In this document: positions 10,929 to 20,736 of the stretch, one piece after another
How the letters are laid out: every line of letters starts with the position of its first letter
How positions within the stretch are numbered: the stretch's first letter is position 1
Assembly (NCBI GenBank): GCA_905250115.1
Contig: CAJNOI010000011.1
Coordinates: 683,550-747,549 of the forward strand
Source of the DNA: Adineta steineri
Taxonomy: Eukaryota; Rotifera; Eurotatoria; Adinetida; Adinetidae
Length of the DNA: 64,000 bases
Reading direction: 5' to 3'
The notes under the pieces: model-generated
Seen by the model: the letters and a program-made list of their open reading frames with translations, nothing else
Told to the model about the DNA's origin: nothing
Databases searched by the model: none
Translations under genes and position numbers: made by a program

Positions 10929-13010
10929 TTATAAATTCTTTTTTACAATTTCAATACTGTTTTTCACACTTTTTATATTAGGATGAGTTGGAGGTAATGC
11001 ACGTCGTAATATGTCTAGAGCATGTTCAAAATATGATAGTGCTTTCGAGTAGTCTTTCATATTGTAATACACGGAAGCGATGTTGTTGTAGGAATTAGCT
11101 AAATCAGGATGATTTGAAGGAAGAGTTTTTTGTTCAATTTCAAGTGCTTTTTCATGATATGAAAGTGCTTTCGAGTTCTCTCCCATATTATCATACACAC
11201 TACCGATGTTGTTGTATGAAGTAGCCAAATCAAGATGATTTGCAGGAAGAGTTTTTTCTCGAATTTCAAGTGCTTTTTCGTGAGATGAAAGTGCTTTTGA
11301 ATACTCTCCCATGTTGCCATACACCAAACCAATGTTATCGTATGAAGTAGCCAATTCAGGATGATTTAAATGAAGAGTTTTTTGTTGAGTTTCAAGTCCT
11401 TGTTCGTAATACCAAATAGCCTTTTCATAATCACCCTGGTGATTTTTGACATATCCTAGACAAACATAATAATGAGCTTTTTCTCCATCATCAGATGTCT
11501 GTTCGAGTAATACATTATAAAGTTCTTCAGCTTTATTAAATTGACCGATGTTAAGCAATAATTTGCCCAATCTTTGCCATCCAGTACTACCACTAGCTTC
11601 TTCTCGTATTCGATCAGTAAGTAATCGTAGTTGTTGATCATCATCCGATGTTAATTCTAATTCAACTTGATACAGTTGATTCTCATTGTCTATTTGTTTA
11701 ATTGCATTCACTCGAAAGACGGTGTGCATTGAGAAGAGAATTTCTTCTTCTTCCTTAAAATAACTTTTCTCTTTGATGGAGGCAAATGGTGCCGATTTAG
11801 TACAAGGATCAATGGACATTACAAAGAAAATGCCGACCATGTCCGGTTTTTTAGAAGCATCCTCAGCAAATTCGAGAGAGATTTTCTTATCTTTACTGGT
11901 AGACAAGAAATTGTTAAATGACATAAGGCCACCTTCTGCTTTCTGAAGTTTTTCAAAATCTGATTTCATAAGACCTTGTCCTCGATAAACTAAGAAAGAT
12001 ATTCTTCCATAACTACTGACTTGTTGTTCGTACAACTGTTGAATTTGTTGATGCAGATGACACATAAAGAAACCCATAGTAATAATTGCATCAGCGTCCA
12101 GTGTTCGAAGAGCATAATTGAGCATACAATAGATATTGGATGGAAAAGTATACCACCAAATAGCTAATTGAGCAGCGTATTCTTTTTCAAAACGGTTAGT
12201 ATTGATTGGTGACAAGCTGTTATTATTTCGACAATAAGCAGTAAACTGTTGAATAGATTGTTCATCATATTCGATATCAAGGAGAATCTCCTTGAATAGT
12301 TGTGTATACATGAAAGTCGGCTCCAACTGATTTAAATTATCAGTTGAAGCCATTTCATTTACCGTAAGAAAACTTACAGCAATTGTGTCCTGGTCACATT
12401 GCTTGACAGCCAAGTGTAATGCTTGACAAATTTCTTTAATGTTTGTGTGAACACCTTTAATTTTTGTCCAGTTTTGAGTCCATCCTTCATGTCTGGATTT
12501 GTCGCCACAAAATATGTAAATGGCATCTAGCTGTGGTATTCCATGAATTTCAGGAACCAAATGTTGACCTAATGAGCCAGATATTATCACAAAGACTTGT
12601 TCTCTATCAATCTTGTTGAGTGCTTGAATGCACTGATCCGGTTCAGTGCATAACTTGACATCGTTAACCGCATTCTTCAATTGAGCCAGTGTATTCTGGC
12701 AATCCCTGTTTGCTTGATCGATGCTGGCATCTACCCAGATGAGAAGATAGTTTTGTGCCATACGTTGTCGTGGTTGAGGAATATTTGATGATGCAGTTGA
12801 TTTAAATGATGCAGCAGCAGCATTTTGAGTTGGTTTTGATTCGCTCACTTTGATCATGTTGTATGATACAGCAGCATTTTGATTCGATTTTGATCCGCTC
12901 ACGTTGATCTTGTTGGATGATACAGCAGCATTTTGAGTTGGTTTTGATCCGCTCACGTTGATCTTGTTCGATGATACAGCAGCATTCTGATTGGATTTTG
13001 ATCCGCTCAT
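10929..13010 (-). CDS. ADP-ribosyltransferase with C-terminal TPR repeats
   Basis: A single-exon protein of 693 residues. Residues 1-72 are four 18-residue Ser/Asn/Ala-rich repeats. Residues ~86-220 form an N-terminal module common in rotifer proteins of this type (YLLIWVDASIDQANRDC, then FVIISGSLGQH and IYIFCGD). The ART fold follows, with the R-S-E signature of arginine-type mono-ADP-ribosyltransferases: Arg343 in LVYRGQG, STS at 370-372 in FNNFLSTS, and the acidic EEEE at 420-423 before ILFSM. These enzymes move ADP-ribose from NAD+ to proteins. Residues ~478-680 hold kinesin-light-chain-type TPRs (SYDNIGLVYGNMGEYSKAL and similar, about 42 residues apart), likely for partner binding. No signal peptide is present, so it is probably cytosolic. 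A TATA-like box lies ~90 nt upstream of the ATG. The target protein cannot be inferred. Confidence 0.92.
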   Translation of the reverse strand: MSGSKSNQNAAVSSNKINVSGSKPTQNAAVSSNKINVSGSKSNQNAAVSYNMIKVSESKPTQNAAAASFKSTASSNIPQPRQRMAQNYLLIWVDASIDQANRDCQNTLAQLKNAVNDVKLCTEPDQCIQALNKIDREQVFVIISGSLGQHLVPEIHGIPQLDAIYIFCGDKSRHEGWTQNWTKIKGVHTNIKEICQALHLAVKQCDQDTIAVSFLTVNEMASTDNLNQLEPTFMYTQLFKEILLDIEYDEQSIQQFTAYCRNNNSLSPINTNRFEKEYAAQLAIWWYTFPSNIYCMLNYALRTLDADAIITMGFFMCHLHQQIQQLYEQQVSSYGRISFLVYRGQGLMKSDFEKLQKAEGGLMSFNNFLSTSKDKKISLEFAEDASKKPDMVGIFFVMSIDPCTKSAPFASIKEKSYFKEEEEILFSMHTVFRVNAIKQIDNENQLYQVELELTSDDDQQLRLLTDRIREEASGSTGWQRLGKLLLNIGQFNKAEELYNVLLEQTSDDGEKAHYYVCLGYVKNHQGDYEKAIWYYEQGLETQQKTLHLNHPELATSYDNIGLVYGNMGEYSKALSSHEKALEIREKTLPANHLDLATSYNNIGSVYDNMGENSKALSYHEKALEIEQKTLPSNHPDLANSYNNIASVYYNMKDYSKALSYFEHALDILRRALPPTHPNIKSVKNSIEIVKKNL
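12795..13010 (-). repeat. 54-bp coding repeat, 4 copies
   Basis: Four tandem copies of an 18-codon unit (VSGSKPTQNAAVSSNKIN and variants) at the extreme N-terminus of the ART-TPR protein. Copies 1-3 are nearly identical; copy 4 is degenerate. Confidence 0.85.
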
Positions 13011-13095
13011 TCTGATCTTGGTGTGATTTGTTGTTGAATATGAACCTTGTCAATAGACTTTGTTGTTTGAATGAAAAGAAAGATCACCGTTCTTC

Positions 13096-13103
13096 TTTAT
13101 ATA
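13096..13103 (-). promoter_or_regulatory. TATA-like box of the ART-TPR gene
   Basis: On the minus strand the sequence reads TATATAAA, 86-93 nt upstream of the ATG at 13010, in a suitable position for a core promoter with a short 5' UTR. Confidence 0.5.
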
Positions 13104-14679
13104 GGCAGCGACTTTGAATGTTTGCGTGTTTTTGTTATCGCTCAAGGACAAATTCCACCTAGTCACGTTTGAAAATAATATTGTGCAAAGCAAAAAACTG
13201 ATCAAAACAAACAAATTTGTTGGTAATATTATTGAAAGAACGAACAAAACAAAAGCAAACAATCGAATCCATTTTATTGTTATTCTTTCCAACTTATGCT
13301 TGCTTCTGTCTACATCATTACTGCAGCTTGCTGATGTGTTGGCAACATTTTTTCATCGACTAGAAGCCGAAAGAGAAATGCAATTCTTTCACCAAATTAT
13401 TTTTTCTTTTATATTCTTTGATAAATATATGAAATTTATGATGAAAAAAAACAAGAAAAGAAACTTTGTGAAATTTTGTACATAGAGCATGCTTTAAATA
13501 TTATGCCAAGGAATGAAAAAAACTGTAGACTTAATAATGATGAAAGTAAGACCCAAGAATCTTTTTGTTCTTTGTTAAAACAAGCTAAGTGTTTCGTTCA
13601 AGATCATTGAGTAGTTTTACTGAAAATAGTTTTTAAAAATCAGAAAAATACTAAGAAACTTTTTCATAATTTGAATATAAAAAAATATTGCTGTACAAAA
13701 AAGGAATTATTTTGGATTAGTAAAGGTGCGAATGGCTATTTCAATTGTTGATAGCAATTGATAAAATTAACTTTTTCAAAAAATGAGATGCTGAGGAACT
13801 CTATATACTTTACATATGATGAAAGTTTGTTTTCGCATTAAAATAAATAATTCATGAAATGGTTTCTATATCAAATTGTGTACCGTTTATCGTTTTTTAT
13901 GCACCAGAACAATTATTTCAGGACGACATGAATAATTCTGTTGTAATAAATAGTGTATACGTATATATAATAGTAGAAATCATCGAAAATTTCAGAAAAA
14001 CTATATTAAAAACAGAATTTATGCATTATCCGTTTTTATCAAATAAATATTGATTCTAGTTGATAAAAAAAGAAGTTGAATAAATATGGCAATAATCTTG
14101 CAATATTATGCATGTTATGCATCACTAGACTGACGTTCATTACTAGTCATATTGCATGGAAATCTGTGAAGAAAAATATTATCAATAGTAACGATATAAG
14201 ACGCAAATAATTTCTTTTTATTTAAATCTAAAAACAAAAAGCCATTATTAAGAATAGTCATGTGGCTTCTTTTGATTTCAAATCGTTCCGCGAAAAGAAG
14301 CTCTATTGATAATCTATAGTTAATCGTTTAAAATGCAAATACAAGGAGAAAGAAAAGTTGATAAAAAAAAGTACATTCACAACGAAACAAACAAACGTTA
14401 ATGCAGTTTTATTATTCTTGTCATTCTATTGTCGTCCTTGTATGTATAGTCACTTACCAAAAACAAGCGAGAGTGATGTAAAGAAACGGATTTGAAAAGA
14501 GAAGCGAAGCTGCACATTTTTCTTTCTTTCTCATTCGTCTTTCACTAAAGTTTCATTGAATAGATGAGTTAATGTATGAAAAGCTTGATGAAGAATAGTT
14601 TGATGGCTTAAAAAGGTTATATTACAAAAGATTTCTAATTATCTACTAAAATTGCTTATGCAAGTCGTTTCTCCTAATG
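13104..14679. other. Intergenic, nothing recognised
   Basis: Short ORFs on both strands (e.g. 13114-13485 plus) show A+T-driven Lys/Phe/Asn composition and no domain. No repeats were seen. Confidence 0.4.
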
Positions 14680-14738
14680 GAAGGGTGTGGGTGGGTGGGT
14701 GTGGATACTCTACTCATTACACATCCATACCTACACTT
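14680..14738. repeat. GT/AC-rich telomere-like hairpin element, copy 2
   Basis: Starts aagggtgtgggtgggtgggt, then tactctactcatt (the inverse of the core of copy 1), then acacatccatacctacac. The arms are partly complementary. Confidence 0.6.
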
Positions 14739-15331
14739 AGAATCCAGCTGAAATTCAGCAATAGCTTTTTCATAAGATTGAAAAACTTTTAGTATTTCTT
14801 CTGCTCTAACCGATGATGAAACATAGGCAATAAATATTTTTCTTTCTTTTTGAGTAGACTATAAATGGGATTCATCTTTGTATTACATTCTCATACTTAA
14901 TATGCTACATAAGGATTTTTAAATATCGAAAAAATTTAGTGAGACGTCAAAATTCTAGAAAATAGAACGTTTCTATATACAAATGAATATCTGTTTATTG
15001 TTTATCATCGTATGTTTTTCAACAGACGCATTATATAAGAACAATGTGTAATACATTAAATACAAAATATGAAAAAAAATATTGTTTTTCTTCAGTCTGT
15101 TGGTTGCTGCTAAAAAATTTCTTCATCCACTTCGTTATTTGTATCTTCACTAGTATCATCACTTGTATGTTCTTCTAAAGTTTTCGGACTGGATTTTATT
15201 GTTCTTTGTTTTTTATTTGTCAATGGTTCATAAACAATTAAGGGAAAATTATTTAAATTTTTTAAACTTGAATTGAAAAATCTCGTTAATCATGAAGAAT
15301 CAATAGTTTCGTTTGACTTTTGTTCCAGCAT

Positions 15332-15405
15332 CTTGAGGGTGGATGGGTGTGAGTGTTTAAGTGAAATAAAAAACATATTGTCACAATCAGACCGACACCC
15401 TCAAG
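15332..15405. repeat. GT/AC-rich hairpin, copy 3
   Basis: A palindrome with arms cttgagggtggatgggtgtg and gacaccctcaag around an A+T-rich loop. It lies immediately left of duplicated segment A. Confidence 0.65.
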
Positions 15406-15416
15406 AATAGCTGTCG

Positions 15417-15910
15417 GCAAAGTATACCAAAACCATATTAACAACATTAAGATGCAGATCTTGTACTAATTTACATATGAAGGATTTAAGACGATCTGAA
15501 TATTGAAAAGATTGCTCTCTATTAAATATATTAACAAATCATAATTCTGGTATTGCTATATATGAATAATCAACGTCTAAAGTTCGATTCACTACTGAAT
15601 CTTCAACTACATCAATAGATTTAATAAATGATAATGAGCTCAACAGTAATGTATCAATTCTCTTTAAATCAAAATATTTAAGTTGAAATTCTTTCGACTA
15701 GAAAATAAATAAAATGTTTATTTAATAGATTTTTTTAATTTTACAAAAAAATTACCTTTATCGCCGTACCCAGGTTGACCAATACAGGATTCGTATACGA
15801 ATGTGTTTCGCCATATTTTCGCGTATTACCTAGCTCAGTATTACGATCGTATTTCTCTGTATCGTATACTCTTGTTTACGCGAGTAAACGATTGGTTACG
15901 TTAGTAGAGT
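15417..15910. repeat. ~0.5 kb duplicated segment, copy A
   Basis: Collinear with 16517-17008. Long identical stretches cover the exon reading NPVLVNLGTAIK and its flanks; the intron and the segment's left end differ more. Both copies contain the same in-frame TGA after IPEL, so that stop is older than the duplication. Confidence 0.85.
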
Positions 15911-15957
15911 GGGTGTGGGTGTGAGTGAGAAAAAGAAGGTGCACCCACACCCATACT
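15907..15957. repeat. GT/AC-rich hairpin, copy 4
   Basis: Arms gagtgggtgtgggtgtgagt and tgcacccacacccatactc, at the right end of duplicated segment A. Confidence 0.65.
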
Positions 15958-16433
15958 CTTCTTTATATATATTAATTTACCCATCATAACCGCATACGAT
16001 CAATTTTCGTTCATGTTCTTTCGCAGGATCGATAGCGTTGAACAAGCCATAATTTTCTGCAATAATATCAGCATCTTCGTTAAGTAATATTTTGCTATTT
16101 GATGTCAAGTTTTACCGCAGACCGATCTGATTAGTGTGTGTGACAATAGACGACACAGGTGATTCTTATAACCTTCCATTTATCATTACCGGCTTCATGT
16201 ATACCGGCGGAAACATTTTTTCCGTTTTACTAATCGCTTTTTCTGCCTGGCGAAAAACATGGGTTTTACCACTTCCTTAATTCCACGGAAAAACAATATT
16301 ATATTCAAGAAAAACAAATAGTAGTGTCAAACTTGAAACCTGAATTCAACTATTGAACTACTCAATGGGCATCCACGCTCAGATGCTCCAACTACGCATA
16401 CTTCCAAGCACCTACACTTAGCTGCTCCACCAT

Positions 16434-16490
16434 CTTGAGGATGGGTGTTGATGTGAGTGTCTTCTTCTTTTATACACCCACATCCTCAAG
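16434..16490. repeat. GT/AC-rich hairpin, copy 5
   Basis: Almost perfect palindrome ends, cttgaggatgggtgt and acacccacatcctcaag, around a pyrimidine-rich loop. It shares the cttgagg/cctcaag ends with copy 3 and lies at the left end of segment B. Confidence 0.7.
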
Positions 16491-16516
16491 ATTTTTACTT
16501 CAAATTTATTTGTCAA

Positions 16517-17008
16517 CAAAGTGTACCAAAACTATATTAACAACATTAAGATGCAGATCGTATACTAATTTACATAAGAGAGATTTAACACGATCAGAAT
16601 ATTGTAAAGATTACTCTCCATTGAATATACTAGCAAATCATAATTCTGGTATTGCTATATGTGAATAATCAACGTCTAAAGTTCGATTCACTACTGAATC
16701 TTCAACTACATCAATAGATTTAATAAATGATAATGAGCTCGATATTAATGGATTGATACTCTTCGGATTGAAATATTTAAATCGAAATTCTATCGACTAG
16801 AAAATGATTAGAATGATTATTTAATAGATTTTTTATTTTTACAAAAACATTACCTTGATCGCCGTACCCAGGTTGACCAATACAGGATTCGTATACGAAT
16901 GTGTTTCGCCATATTTTCGCGTATTACCTAGCTCAGTATTACGATCGTATTTCTCTGTATCGTATACTCTTGTTTACGCGAGTAAACGATTGGTTACGTC
17001 AGTAGTGT
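16517..17008. repeat. ~0.5 kb duplicated segment, copy B
   Basis: Second copy of the piece described at 15417, same orientation, about 1.1 kb away. It carries pieces (2) and (3) of the decayed P-loop gene, so it is a partial pseudogene fragment. Confidence 0.85.
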
Positions 17009-17070
17009 GGGTGTGAGTGTGAGTGTGAGTGAGAAAGGAAAGATGCACCCACATTCACACCCACACCTAT
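17005..17070. repeat. GT/AC-rich hairpin, copy 6
   Basis: Arms tgtgggtgtgagtgtgagtg and cacccacattcacacccaca around gagaaaggaaaga, at the right end of segment B. Confidence 0.65.
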
Positions 17071-17677
17071 CCTTAAGAAAATACAAAATTTAATTTATTG
17101 ACAAAACGCATGCCCGAATATTAAAATCATCGTACCGATGCCGGGCGCCATCTTGCAGCATTATCCACCTTCAAAAGAAGAAAAGGTACATATGCTTTAC
17201 AGAAAGGTTGTCACATAGGTATGTGAATGTAAACACAGTTAATGTCCGCATTTTATTATGATGGAAACTTTAACAGAACAACAATCATTTTGAAACAGAC
17301 ACCAATCATATATAACAGGGTTAATCTGAAAGATAGTTTCGAAAAAGAATCAAATATCAACCAACGATAGAAAATGCAACTGGTATCAGTTAATAGTTTT
17401 TGTTTCTGATGGGAAATAAGTGGACAGAGCTGATGAATTCTGTTTTCTATTGTTTATTAAACATAAAAAGTATGTGAATGAAACTATATTTTTTACTAAT
17501 ACGTTATTTAATAGAGTTCTTTTTCAGATTCTTATCTATATGGTTAAATTATATGCAAATCATCGGCAACAAACGATCAGTTCAAGGAAGATACATTTGA
17601 TTCGATGGCAAAAAAACTATGTAGTTTGTATAGAGTCTGGTTAGGTAGTATTATTGAATCAGTCTAACGATGGAACG
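17071..17677. other. Intergenic, nothing recognised
   Basis: The plus ORF at 17420-17644 has no recognisable domain. A locally G+C-richer patch near 17130-17165 (gatgccgggcgccatc) is unexplained. Confidence 0.4.
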
Positions 17678-18277
17678 TTGCCAAGTGTCCGAACGTTTTC
17701 GAGTCTGGACTTTTTGAATTCGATAGACTCTGGTGAGGTATAAAAAAATCCAAGAAATTAAATCCCCTTCTGCTTTCTGTTCAGAGTCATGATCGTTTTA
17801 CGAGAATTTTAGCATAAAACATGATATACACCAAAAAACTGAATCAAGATATTTCGATCCGAAATTTTGACCATACACAGATTTATATATGAGTATAACA
17901 CTCTGACGTTCTCAAATAAAAATATATTCCCTTCTTGAGATTTTCATGTGTCAAAGATGGTTCATATATCACAGAGGGTGCTAGGATTTTTTTGGCTTTT
18001 GAGACATGACTATCTTGAGAAGCGAAATATATTTTTCACTGATAACTTCAAAGTGTTATACACACATATAAATCTATCTATGGTCAAAATTTCAGATTGA
18101 AATATCTTGTTTCAATTTTTTGGTGTATATTATGTTTTATATTAAAATTCTCCTAAAGCAATCATGGACTCCGGACAGAAAGTATAAGGGGATTCTATCT
18201 CTTGGATTTTTTTATAACTCAGTGGGGTCTATCGAATACAGAAAGTTCAGACTCGAAAGCGTTTGGACACTTGGCAG
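17678..18277. mobile_element. Fold-back element with ~280-bp inverted arms
   Basis: Left arm about 17678-17956 and right arm about 17997-18277 are inverted copies around a ~40-nt centre. Outer ends are tgccaagtgtcc and ggacacttggca. Matching internal blocks include atgatatacaccaaaaaa against ttttttggtgtatattatg, and tttcgagtctg against cagactcgaaag. Arms differ at scattered sites, so the element is not recent. No coding capacity was seen; it fits a fold-back or MITE-type non-autonomous DNA transposon. Confidence 0.75.
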
Positions 18278-18587
18278 TGTTTCCTCGTAAGTAATCGTGA
18301 GAGTACCATACATTCGTCCAAGTTTTATTAATTCATGGACGGAAATTAGGAGTGTTATTTTATTTTTATTTATAATACAGAATAAAGTAACGAAAATCTT
18401 TATCTTTATTTCATAAAGAATAAAGATAATCTTTATTTTAAAAATCATGCTAAAGAAATAAAGGTAAAATAAAGAATAAAGACAATATTTTCAGGTGGTC
18501 GACCAATAGATAAATAACTGATATAAAAATAGGTAATATTGATCGCAGTTGTTTCCTATCATCAGCCACAATTTAATGTGCAATAAA

Positions 18588-18640
18588 GATGGGTAGGTGT
18601 GATGAACCAAGGAATGAATCCATACCCACACTCACACTCC
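18588..18640. repeat. GT/AC-rich hairpin, copy 7
   Basis: gatgggtaggtgtgatg followed by ccatacccacactcacactc. The catacccaca block is also in copy 9. Confidence 0.55.
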
Positions 18641-18865
18641 ATTATAACCACCTGTCGTCGGACGTTTTCCGACGATACAGCAATATCATATTTTTGTCAT
18701 AAGAGAATACCGTGTAACTCGGAAGATCGCGAGTGGTTCAGATGCCTAGCAGTTCCTACTACTTATGTTCTTAATAAATGTTCCTGGAGATGAACATGCA
18801 AATTCTGTATAATTTATAGCTAGTGGTGCTGAAACTATATCAATTATTCATAACCATTTTATTCG

Positions 18866-18935
18866 TTTTTTTCTTTCTTTCTTTCTTTCTTTTTTTCTTT
18901 TTTTTTTCTTTCTTTCTTTTTTTCTTTTTTTTTTC

Positions 18936-18966
<31 letters not shown>

Positions 18967-18982
18967 TTTTCTTTCTTTCTAT
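18866..18982. repeat. Polypyrimidine CTTT microsatellite
   Basis: (cttt)n interrupted by runs of T at regular intervals, giving a higher-order unit of roughly 35-40 nt. The long frames across it on both strands are low-complexity artefacts. Confidence 0.9.
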
Positions 18983-19198
18983 CTCGTCTATACACTATCG
19001 GAAGATTACATTTCCTTTTATTATAATTATTTCTTTCATGAATTACTTTCATCTTCTTTAACAATCTTTTGCGATCACTATCTTACTTTTGCGTTTTGTT
19101 ATAGCTTTATGTACTCTTAATTTCAATCGTTTTTTTCTGATGTTTTCATTCTGTTATATTATTTTTCTTTTCTCTGTCGGTGGGGAGCAGATGCGCTT

Positions 19199-19646
19199 TG
19201 GCATGATATATATTTTGCCATAAAGAATGCTGATTCTCTTTCATTTTTGCACGTAGCACTGATATCGTTAAGTATTTAAGGAGTGAATATTGTGAAGAGA
19301 ACGATGATTCTTGTTTGATGAAAGAAGAGGAATAAAGAACGAAAGGAGCGATAACAGATGTGATTCGCTGATTATTTTATTAATTTCTTCAACATTATCG
19401 ACCTTTTTTTTTGTTTTTGAAGTATTTAGTTATCGGATTTTTAGAGTTGGACATTCTAAGAGCGAATAAATAATCTTAAAAACAGGCTGTTATCACTCCT
19501 TCCTGTTATTTATTCCTCTTCTTTCATCAAACAAGAATCATCGTTCTCTTCACAATAACCACTCCTTAAATACTTAACGATATCAGTACTACGTGAGAAA
19601 ATGAAAGAGAATCAGCATTCTTTATGGCAGAAGATATATCATGCCA
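19199..19646. mobile_element. Inverted-repeat element, ~159-bp arms
   Basis: Left arm 19199-19357 and right arm 19487-19646 are inverted copies at roughly 90% or better identity by eye, around a 129-nt centre. Outer ends are tggcatgatatat and atatatcatgcca. Shared internal blocks include ttaagtatttaaggagtg and gaacgatgattcttgtttga. No ORF. The element ends 13 nt before a possible exon at 19659. A target-site duplication was not clear. Confidence 0.8.
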
Positions 19647-19658
19647 TAATAACATCTA

Positions 19659-19919
19659 GCTGATGAAAATAAAGCTCTTCATAACGCATATTTTAAACTA
19701 GATGAAGTTGCTGATCCCACAATACTTATCGCAATTAATACTATCACTCCCACAACAACCGAATCGACCACTTCATTGTCATTAAACGAAAGTAATCTGT
19801 GCTACGATTCATTAAAATCAAACGAATATTTACTAACAAGCCCATTTCTACGAAAAACAAACCTTACAATTGTAAGTAATCATCATTTTCGTACAGGACG
19901 GTGTACCGCTTATCCATAA
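19659..19919 (+). other. Orphan exon-like ORF
   Basis: An 86-codon open stretch beginning at an AG (CATCTAG) and reading ADENKALHNAYFKLDEVAD, then a Thr/Ser-rich part (TITPTTTESTTSLSL) and YLLTSPFLRKTNLTI. At 19872 there is a good donor (ATT/GTAAGT) that would join in phase 0 to the ART exon at 20737. Without splicing the frame runs on to TAA at 19917. It could be the 5' exon of the ART gene or a leftover of something else; no family recognised. Confidence 0.35.
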
Positions 19920-20736
19920 TTAGAATAGCGTTTACAATTAGACTAGTGTAACGGGAAAGGAGATGCAATAAGCTTCTAATCAGTGTATATAAGCCAAGAA
20001 AGGAGAAATTGTGTAAATTATTCGAATAGCGCCGAAACCTAAAATTTTATTGAATAATAATAATAAGTGATAGTAAATGTATATGGTTGACACAGCAAAA
20101 ATACACACTATATTCTGCTCGTATATGTATAGCTTCCTTTGGGAAAGTTCGAAGTTCAAACTCTATTGCATTTTCGAGTCTCAATTCAGAATGACTTCTA
20201 ACAACTTTACACTTAATATCTCCATATTAGATGTTACGCCAATTCGATACATTCATCTAGTCACTATCTTCTGAATATATCGAAGAGAGATAAAACAGGA
20301 AAGAGAAGGAGAGAGGAAATATATCGAGAGAAAATAAACAAGAAACAGGAAGTAGAAGAGAAAAGGATCACGTATTAGTGAAATGAACATAAGGGGTGCC
20401 AATCAAAAGGATCTCCGTCACTTCTCTTAGCACAACCAGGCATTTTTGTTTTCCAGTCGTTTACATAATGACTTTATATATGAGACCACATTGAAACTGC
20501 ATTTTTTATTCACTCTGAAACTTTTCGGAACTTATTGCCACACCAAAACAGCAGAATTTGGTCCATCACTGCTTTGCTCCTTATTTCTAAATTTAATTTC
20601 CAATGACTATGTCTAACCCTGATATTTATATTAAAATCCATATTTAAATACAAAATTCCTCGTTTCTATAATTAACTTTATGTCGATATTATTACGGCTA
20701 TATTCTTATTTTTATATCTTATATTGCTTATAACAG
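19920..20736. other. Intergenic or intron sequence
   Basis: If the exon at 19659 belongs to the ART gene, most of this is one 865-nt intron. Otherwise it is the ART promoter region. The ORF at 20077-20274 shows no domain. Confidence 0.4.

Larger units (their letters stand above)
15110..16330 (-). pseudogene. Decayed gene with a Walker-A-like motif
   Basis: Four coding-looking pieces lie in order on the minus strand. (1) About 16325-15970: a P-loop (VFPWN, TAA stop, GSGKTHVFRQAEKAISK), then frame changes near an A-run, then LLNEDADIIAENYGLFNAID and ERKLIVCGYDG. (2) About 15870-15769: GETHSYTNPVLVNLGTAIK ending at a GTAATT donor. (3) After a TTTTCTAG acceptor, phase 0: SKEFQLKYFDLKRIDTLL, then DYSYIAIPEL and a TGA inside the frame. 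(4) About 15290-15110: FPLIVYEPLTNKKQRTIKSS and an acidic tail EDTNNEVDEEIF, then TAG. Two stops and at least two frameshifts mark it as dead. GSGKTH fits an NTPase, but I could not name the family. A mobile-element origin is possible. Confidence 0.5.

Noticed and set aside
13114..13485. 123-codon plus-strand frame upstream of the ART-TPR gene
   Set aside because: Composition follows local A+T content, no domain, and it overlaps the probable promoter of the divergent gene.
9252..17070. Considered whether the GT/AC-rich stretches mark a true chromosome end
   Set aside because: Each is short, imperfect and palindromic, with ordinary sequence on both sides; a telomere would be a one-sided perfect array.
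18823..19064. Long frames on both strands (Phe/Ser-rich and Lys-rich)
   Set aside because: They are translations of a CTTT microsatellite; low complexity on both strands and no splice or start context.
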